Assembly (NCBI GenBank): GCA_048550035.1 | Contig: JBLYYQ010000010.1 | Span: 1-8,690, forward strand | Length of the DNA: 8,690 nt | Direction: 5' to 3' | Origin: JBLYYQ01 sp048550035 | GTDB lineage: Bacteria > Nitrospinota_A > UBA7883 > JBLYYQ01 | Shown here: in pieces, positions 5,058-8,690 of the stretch | Numbering within the stretch: the stretch's first letter is position 1 | Layout: each line of letters opens with the position of its first letter | The notes under the pieces: generated by a model | The model's database searches: none | The model's input: only the letters and a program-made list of their open reading frames with translations | What the model was told of the DNA's origin: nothing | Translations under genes and position numbers: made by a program

Positions 5058-6986
5058 CTAATTCTTAAAAGTTGCTGTGAGATACCAACTCCTACCTGCA
5101 ACAGGATAGCCGGGAGATTCGTTACTATCATCATCGGTTAGATTTTCAATCTTTAGCCCAACTCTAATATGCTCCTGCTCAAAGAACTTATTTATTCCTA
5201 ATGAGTCAATCCGTTTTGAATCAATTCGATCATAGTTTACTCCGTCAAGCCAAAGGTTATCTATGTAGTCGATATCATAATATATTTCGAATCCATTACT
5301 CCTAAAGAGTGTCTGGAAGGTGAGTTGATGCTCAGGGATATTTGGAAGCCAGTTGTTGTGATAATAGACAATCCTACTTTTATTAATACCACGCTGATAG
5401 GTGTAGTTGGCATTAAACGATAGCCCCATCGGCGTTGATATACGAGATGAAAACTCTAGCCCTTGTATCCTAGCACGACTAACATTTATTGCTTTGCTGC
5501 TCCGTTGCGAATTATAGATATAAACAATTAAGTCCTTAGAATCTATATCAAATAGAGCAGTTTTTAAGGTCAGATTGTAATTATTTGCAAAGCTTTTATT
5601 AAACTGTAATCCTATATCTTTATTCAAACTTCGCTCTGGCTCTAACTCTACTGAACTTCGGATTGCTAATGGTTCGCCAAATAACTCTGTGAAAGTTGGT
5701 ACCTTATTTTGTAGCCCAATGTTGGCATGAAATCCTAGATTGTCCGTTTTGCTATATAATCCTCCGATCTTATAGTTGCTGAATCTATAATCACGATTAA
5801 GTAGTGATGAGTGATTCTTGACAAGCTCATGTCTGAATGTTGGGATAATTTTGAAATTGCCAATATCTCTTTCCAACATCAAAGCTAGACTATAACGATC
5901 TCTACTTGTAGATGGTAAATCCTGATTTACCTGAAATAGCTCAGACTCTTCTAGATCTTCGATGGAATAACTAATCTGTCCTTTAGTATAAAAAGGTTTT
6001 AAAAGTGAATATGATGAATACGAAACAGTGGTTCCTAATTTATCGATAACCGTTTGCCGCTCTTTTTGTCCAAACCCGACCTCTCCTAAAATATCTTTAA
6101 ATCGCTTATTTTCATTAGTGAGAAAGAGTGCTGCCTCTATATTGTTGTCAGGCTTAAGTGACCTGGCACTAATCGAGAATAGATTGCGCCGACTGAAATA
6201 GCTAGCGTTAGATGCCTGATTATAACCTAATCCTGCGATACCACTTTTCTTGTCATAGATCTCATTTTTTAGCTTAAGCTGATAGATTTTATAATTAAAA
6301 GTTGCGCCAAGTATTAGATCAATCACCTCTGTTTGGTTGTTTTGTCGTACAGTTGTGTAATCATCGTTAGAGTTATAGATCGTCTCATTGTTGGTACTGA
6401 ATGGGTAGTCACCATCTTGAGTAGAATAATCTAAGGTAGCGTTAACGCTAAAAATTTCAAATCCCTTATTGGCGGCTAATCCGACTCCTTGATATCCAAA
6501 TGATCCTGCTTTGAGCGCAGTTTCAACTGATAGTTCAGAGTTGGTAGGGCTCTTTGTTACTATATTGATCGCACCACCTAGTTGAGAGTTAAGAAATGAA
6601 TAAGGGGTGAACCCTTTATATATCTCCACACGATCAACCATCCCAACAGGAATCTCAGAGAGGTTGACAACTTCACTATATCCACCTGTGATCGGGATCC
6701 CATCTATAAAAATTGTGATATGACTTGGTGCCATCCCTCTCATAAAGAGTGATGAAAACTCACCAATCCCACCATAATGTTTGACTTTCAAGCCTGCTTG
6801 ATTATTTAATACCTGAGCAACTGTTCTACCTGGTTGATTGTCATCAGAAAGATCTATGATCTCGGTGTTAATAGAGAGATCTTCCATTACGATGGGACTA
6901 TCTGTTACAAGAATCTTAGGTGCAGCGTTTGAGATTAGATTAGAAAATAACAGCAGTATAGCAATAAATAAACAGGCCTTCTTCAA
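5058..6986 (-). CDS. btuB: TonB-dependent outer-membrane vitamin B12 receptor, BtuB type
   Basis: This is a 642-residue outer-membrane beta-barrel receptor. A signal peptide (MKKACLFIAILLLFSNLISNA, residues 1-21) is followed by APKILVTD; ILVTD at 25-29 is a likely TonB box. The plug domain includes RTVAQVLNNQAGLKV, FSSLFMRGMAPSHITIFIDG and LGGAINIVTK, very like the E. coli BtuB plug. The remainder is barrel, with FTELFGEP and LEPERSLNKDIGLQF late in the sequence, ending WYLTATFKN. The cobalamin riboswitch directly upstream is the main reason to assign B12 or another corrinoid rather than iron chelates. The start is TTG at 6986, with GAGG eight bases before it; that site is buried in a hairpin. 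No BtuCDF transport genes are in view. Fold and signal peptide are clear; the substrate rests on the riboswitch. Confidence 0.92.
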   Translation of the reverse strand: MKKACLFIAILLLFSNLISNAAPKILVTDSPIVMEDLSINTEIIDLSDDNQPGRTVAQVLNNQAGLKVKHYGGIGEFSSLFMRGMAPSHITIFIDGIPITGGYSEVVNLSEIPVGMVDRVEIYKGFTPYSFLNSQLGGAINIVTKSPTNSELSVETALKAGSFGYQGVGLAANKGFEIFSVNATLDYSTQDGDYPFSTNNETIYNSNDDYTTVRQNNQTEVIDLILGATFNYKIYQLKLKNEIYDKKSGIAGLGYNQASNASYFSRRNLFSISARSLKPDNNIEAALFLTNENKRFKDILGEVGFGQKERQTVIDKLGTTVSYSSYSLLKPFYTKGQISYSIEDLEESELFQVNQDLPSTSRDRYSLALMLERDIGNFKIIPTFRHELVKNHSSLLNRDYRFSNYKIGGLYSKTDNLGFHANIGLQNKVPTFTELFGEPLAIRSSVELEPERSLNKDIGLQFNKSFANNYNLTLKTALFDIDSKDLIVYIYNSQRSSKAINVSRARIQGLEFSSRISTPMGLSFNANYTYQRGINKSRIVYYHNNWLPNIPEHQLTFQTLFRSNGFEIYYDIDYIDNLWLDGVNYDRIDSKRIDSLGINKFFEQEHIRVGLKIENLTDDDSNESPGYPVAGRSWYLTATFKN

Positions 6987-6991
6987 CTATT

Positions 6992-7016
6992 TTACCTCAT
7001 AATATTAGTGAGGCAA
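6992..7016 (-). promoter_or_regulatory. Hairpin sequestering the btuB ribosome-binding site
   Basis: In the transcript, UUGCCUCA (7016-7009) pairs with UGAGGUAA (6999-6992): eight base pairs with one G-U, closing a 9-base loop. The 3' arm contains the GAGG ribosome site of btuB, eight bases before its TTG start. When formed, this hairpin would block translation initiation, the usual expression platform of B12 switches in Gram-negative bacteria. Confidence 0.75.
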
Positions 7017-7085
7017 CACCCGTTTTATCTGCTACCATATAAACTTACTCGTTCAAATCCCGAAACGATACAAAACCAATTTTGC

Positions 7086-7232
7086 TAGCAAGAGGTCTTC
7101 TGACTTTCAGATCATCCTACTAGATACCCCTTCCCAAGATTGAATCTCAGTGGTGTTGGTACTTTTCGTCCCTGATTACAGCGGCGGGTCCGTAACCGAT
7201 TTACACGGCTTTCCCTTCATTGCTTCTTGCTA
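7086..7232 (-). promoter_or_regulatory. Cobalamin riboswitch aptamer
   Basis: The closing stem P1 is a perfect 8-bp helix: UAGCAAGA (7232-7225) with UCUUGCUA (7093-7086). Between the arms lie the conserved elements in order: GGGAA near the start, GGACCCGCCGCUGUAA, CCACUG, GGGAAGG (7135-7129), and the B12 box AAGUCAGAAGACCU (7106-7093). The aptamer is compact, about 147 bases. It binds adenosyl- or another cobalamin and shuts off the downstream receptor; here it acts on btuB through the ribosome-site hairpin. Between aptamer and that hairpin lie two small stem-loops, CAAAA-UUGG-UUUUG and one at 7049-7068 with CGGG in its loop. The gap 6987-7288 is thus almost entirely occupied by the regulatory leader. 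Confidence 0.93.
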
Positions 7233-7260
7233 TCTTCCTATCTCTTGCAAGAAATGTCAA
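7232..7260 (-). promoter_or_regulatory. Candidate promoter of the btuB leader
   Basis: A perfect minus-strand -35 TTGACA (7260-7255) precedes the riboswitch. The best -10 at 17 bases, GAAGAT (7237-7232), matches only three of six and abuts P1, so the aptamer would start almost at the first transcribed base. No terminator is visible after argF, so readthrough from argF could also feed btuB. Confidence 0.35.
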
Positions 7261-7288
7261 TCCAATTTTAAAATGAAAGGTATGTTTC

Positions 7289-8191
7289 TTAGCCAATTAA
7301 GGCAAGTAATATTGCTTTTTGCATATGAAGCCGATTCTCAGCTTGATCAAAAACAACAGATTGAGGACCATCTAATGTATTTGGATCTATTTCCAACCCT
7401 CGATGAGCCGGCAGGCAATGCATAACTATTGCATCTTTGTTTGCAACATCTACCGTTTCTTGGCTAATTTTATACTCCTGAAACGCTTGCATCCTACTAC
7501 TCTTCTGATCATCCTGATCCATACTAACCCAAACATCAGTATATAGAACATCAGCCCCTTCTGAAGCTATAATAGGATCTGTCTCTAGCTTAATCTTGGC
7601 ATCAGGATTCAGTTTCAATCCTTGCTCTATAATTGAATCAGAGACGGTATACTCTTTTGGTGATGCTAAAGTGATATTCATTCCTGTTAAGGCAGAGACT
7701 AATATCAAAGAGTTCGCAACATTATTACCATCACCTATGTATGTAAGGTTAATTGAGTCCAATCTCCCAAACTTCTCAACTATCGTTAAGAGGTCAGAGA
7801 GCGCCTGACAAGGGTGATATTTATCTGATAATCCATTAATCAATGGTATGGATGAATTAGCAGCAAATTCTTCTAACATTGTATGCTGATCCGATCTGAT
7901 AACTATTACATCTAAGTAGCGCGATAGAGTTTTAGCTGTATCAGCTACTGTTTCGCCTCTGGTTATCTGAGTTGAATTTGCGTCAATATAAACTGTATTG
8001 CCACCTAACTGCGTCATTGCTACTTCAAATGAGACTCGTGTTCTAGTTGACGGTTGGAAAAATATTAGCCCTGAGCTTTTGCCTGATAATAGTCGACTGC
8101 TTTCTCTTGAGCGTTTCATACGCTTAGATTCTTCAAGTAGCCAAGCTACATCAGTTTTTGTGAGGTCAGATACTGTTAGAAGATGTTTCAA
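7289..8191 (-). CDS. argF: Ornithine carbamoyltransferase
   Basis: The 300-residue enzyme joins carbamoyl phosphate and ornithine to give citrulline in arginine synthesis. All signature motifs are intact: Ser48-Thr-Arg-Thr-Arg52 for carbamoyl phosphate, His126-Pro-Cys-Gln129, DVWVSMD at 219-225 for ornithine, and the catalytic HCLPAHRG at 258-265. The length is normal for anabolic OTCases. The start is a TTG at 8191: an in-frame TAA lies two codons upstream, and LTVSDLTKTDVAWLLEE matches the family's first helix, so no later start fits. The Shine-Dalgarno site is weak. The gene begins 36 bases after the argD stop, consistent with an argD-argF operon. No ArgR-type operator can be judged because the operon's 5' end is missing. 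Confidence 0.96.
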   Translation of the reverse strand: MKHLLTVSDLTKTDVAWLLEESKRMKRSRESSRLLSGKSSGLIFFQPSTRTRVSFEVAMTQLGGNTVYIDANSTQITRGETVADTAKTLSRYLDVIVIRSDQHTMLEEFAANSSIPLINGLSDKYHPCQALSDLLTIVEKFGRLDSINLTYIGDGNNVANSLILVSALTGMNITLASPKEYTVSDSIIEQGLKLNPDAKIKLETDPIIASEGADVLYTDVWVSMDQDDQKSSRMQAFQEYKISQETVDVANKDAIVMHCLPAHRGLEIDPNTLDGPQSVVFDQAENRLHMQKAILLALIG

Positions 8192-8227
8192 CTTTTATTG
8201 CTAGAGTCAGTAGTCGATATAAACAGA

Positions 8228-8578
8228 CTATGCCAACAAGACTTTCCCTAAAATATTTAATCCTTTATCAACCTCTTCACGCTTAACAACAAGCGATGGA
8301 TGAATTCTTATAGTATTGTCACCAGATTTTGCTATTAGTAGCCCAAGGTTTGCACATTCATCTATCACTTCCATTGAAGGCTTAGTAATATCAACTGCAA
8401 TCATTAGTCCAAGCCCACGGACAGCCTTAATGTTTTTTGATGACTCTTTTAGTCCATTGAGTTTTAACAACATGTAGCGACCTAAACTTGTGACATGCTC
8501 TTGCAATTTTTTATCTGTTTGCATCTTGAACGATTCTGCTGCTACCCCAGCAACTAGTGGACCACCACCAAATGGGGG
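8228..8578 (-). CDS. argD: Acetylornithine aminotransferase, C-terminal part only (5' end replaced by metG sequence)
   Basis: About 116 residues from PFGGGPLVAGVAAESF to the TAG at 8230-8228 match the C-terminal third of class III aminotransferases. FGGGPL corresponds to the FGGNPL following the HGTT motif, and AVRGLGLMIAVDI and NTIRIHPSLVV follow as in ArgD. ArgD transfers an amino group to N-acetylglutamate semialdehyde with PLP. The catalytic lysine and most PLP contacts would lie in the missing N-terminal portion. The frame stays open upstream to an ATG at 8677, but that stretch is out-of-frame metG sequence and carries no aminotransferase homology, so I place the real argD sequence at about 8578 and below. 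The position directly before argF supports argD over other class III transaminases. Either the gene is truncated in the cell or the sequence is chimeric. Confidence 0.8.
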   Translation of the reverse strand, partial: PPFGGGPLVAGVAAESFKMQTDKKLQEHVTSLGRYMLLKLNGLKESSKNIKAVRGLGLMIAVDITKPSMEVIDECANLGLLIAKSGDNTIRIHPSLVVKREEVDKGLNILGKVLLA

Positions 8579-8690
8579 CATCAGGGATTTCAAAACCAAA
8601 GTAGGGTGCATCACGAGAAATGTCCCATTCCTGCAAACCCGCATCAAACCATTCCTGTAGTTTATTACTGATCTCATCCTGCAAGTGTCC
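8575..8690 (-). CDS. metG: Methionyl-tRNA synthetase, internal fragment
   Basis: Reading from the window edge in the first minus-strand frame gives about 39 residues ending [18 protein letters not shown], preceded by SNKLQEWFDAGLQE. This is nearly the same as the E. coli MetG core ([22 protein letters not shown]), a hallmark of proteobacterial-type MetG just after the zinc-knuckle region. MetG charges tRNA-Met in the cytoplasm. After DAP the homology stops: the next codons give IWWWSTSCW instead of GKYFYVWLDAP, while the ArgD sequence begins in another frame. Neither end of metG is present. It is therefore a fragment joined to argD, not a separate functional gene. Confidence 0.85.

Noticed and set aside
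7150..7425. Plus-strand open frame of 91 codons
   Set aside because: It is antisense to the cobalamin riboswitch and the 3' end of argF; the RNA structure explains the sequence better.
7596..8204. Two short plus-strand frames (7596-7808 and 7998-8204)
   Set aside because: Both are antisense shadows of argF, whose motifs are intact in the minus frame.
8579..8677. ATG at 8677 as a genuine N-terminus of the argD product
   Set aside because: The first 33 residues have no aminotransferase similarity and are the out-of-frame reading of a clear metG segment.

Overview
The window looks like AT-rich chromosomal DNA from a Gram-negative bacterium. The outer membrane is shown by a TonB-dependent receptor with a signal peptide and a plug domain. 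The phage-CI-like regulator and a gammaproteobacterial-looking MetG fragment suggest a proteobacterium. The MetG fragment may be foreign, however, and LeuC/LeuD are of the short type shared by thermophiles, archaea and several bacterial phyla, so I do not name a lineage. Every gene I can support lies on the minus strand, so the window reads from high to low coordinates.

Layout in the direction of transcription. The high-coordinate end (8690 to about 8575) encodes an internal piece of methionyl-tRNA synthetase. It is joined out of frame to the C-terminal third of acetylornithine aminotransferase (argD, to 8228). Next comes a complete ornithine carbamoyltransferase (argF). A cobalamin riboswitch (7086-7232) and a hairpin that hides the ribosome-binding site follow, leading into a BtuB-type vitamin B12 receptor (5058-6986). 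Close behind are a FabZ-like dehydratase and a divergent FabI-like enoyl-ACP reductase, overlapping by 4 bases. A small CI-type DNA-binding protein sits alone with its own promoter. Then comes leuC-leuD-rubredoxin, tightly packed, with a promoter and palindromes upstream of leuC. A strong hairpin separates rubredoxin from the membrane-anchored N-terminal part of an LTA synthase/sulfatase-family phosphotransferase, which runs off the low-coordinate end.

Functions. argD and argF are adjacent arginine-pathway genes. leuC and leuD make isopropylmalate isomerase, an oxygen-sensitive Fe-S enzyme, and the coupled rubredoxin is a small iron electron carrier. The btuB leader is a classical B12 switch acting on translation. 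Whether it also governs the fabZ-fabI pair behind btuB is open: no terminator is visible between them, but a TATAAT sits just before fabZ.

Most of the window is ordinary metabolism. The points most worth checking are the metG/argD junction (chimera or real rearrangement), the btuB-fabZ-fabI arrangement with its unusual reductase, and the leuD-rubredoxin coupling. I found no tRNA, rRNA, CRISPR array or insertion sequence, and no evidence of a new defence or mobile system.
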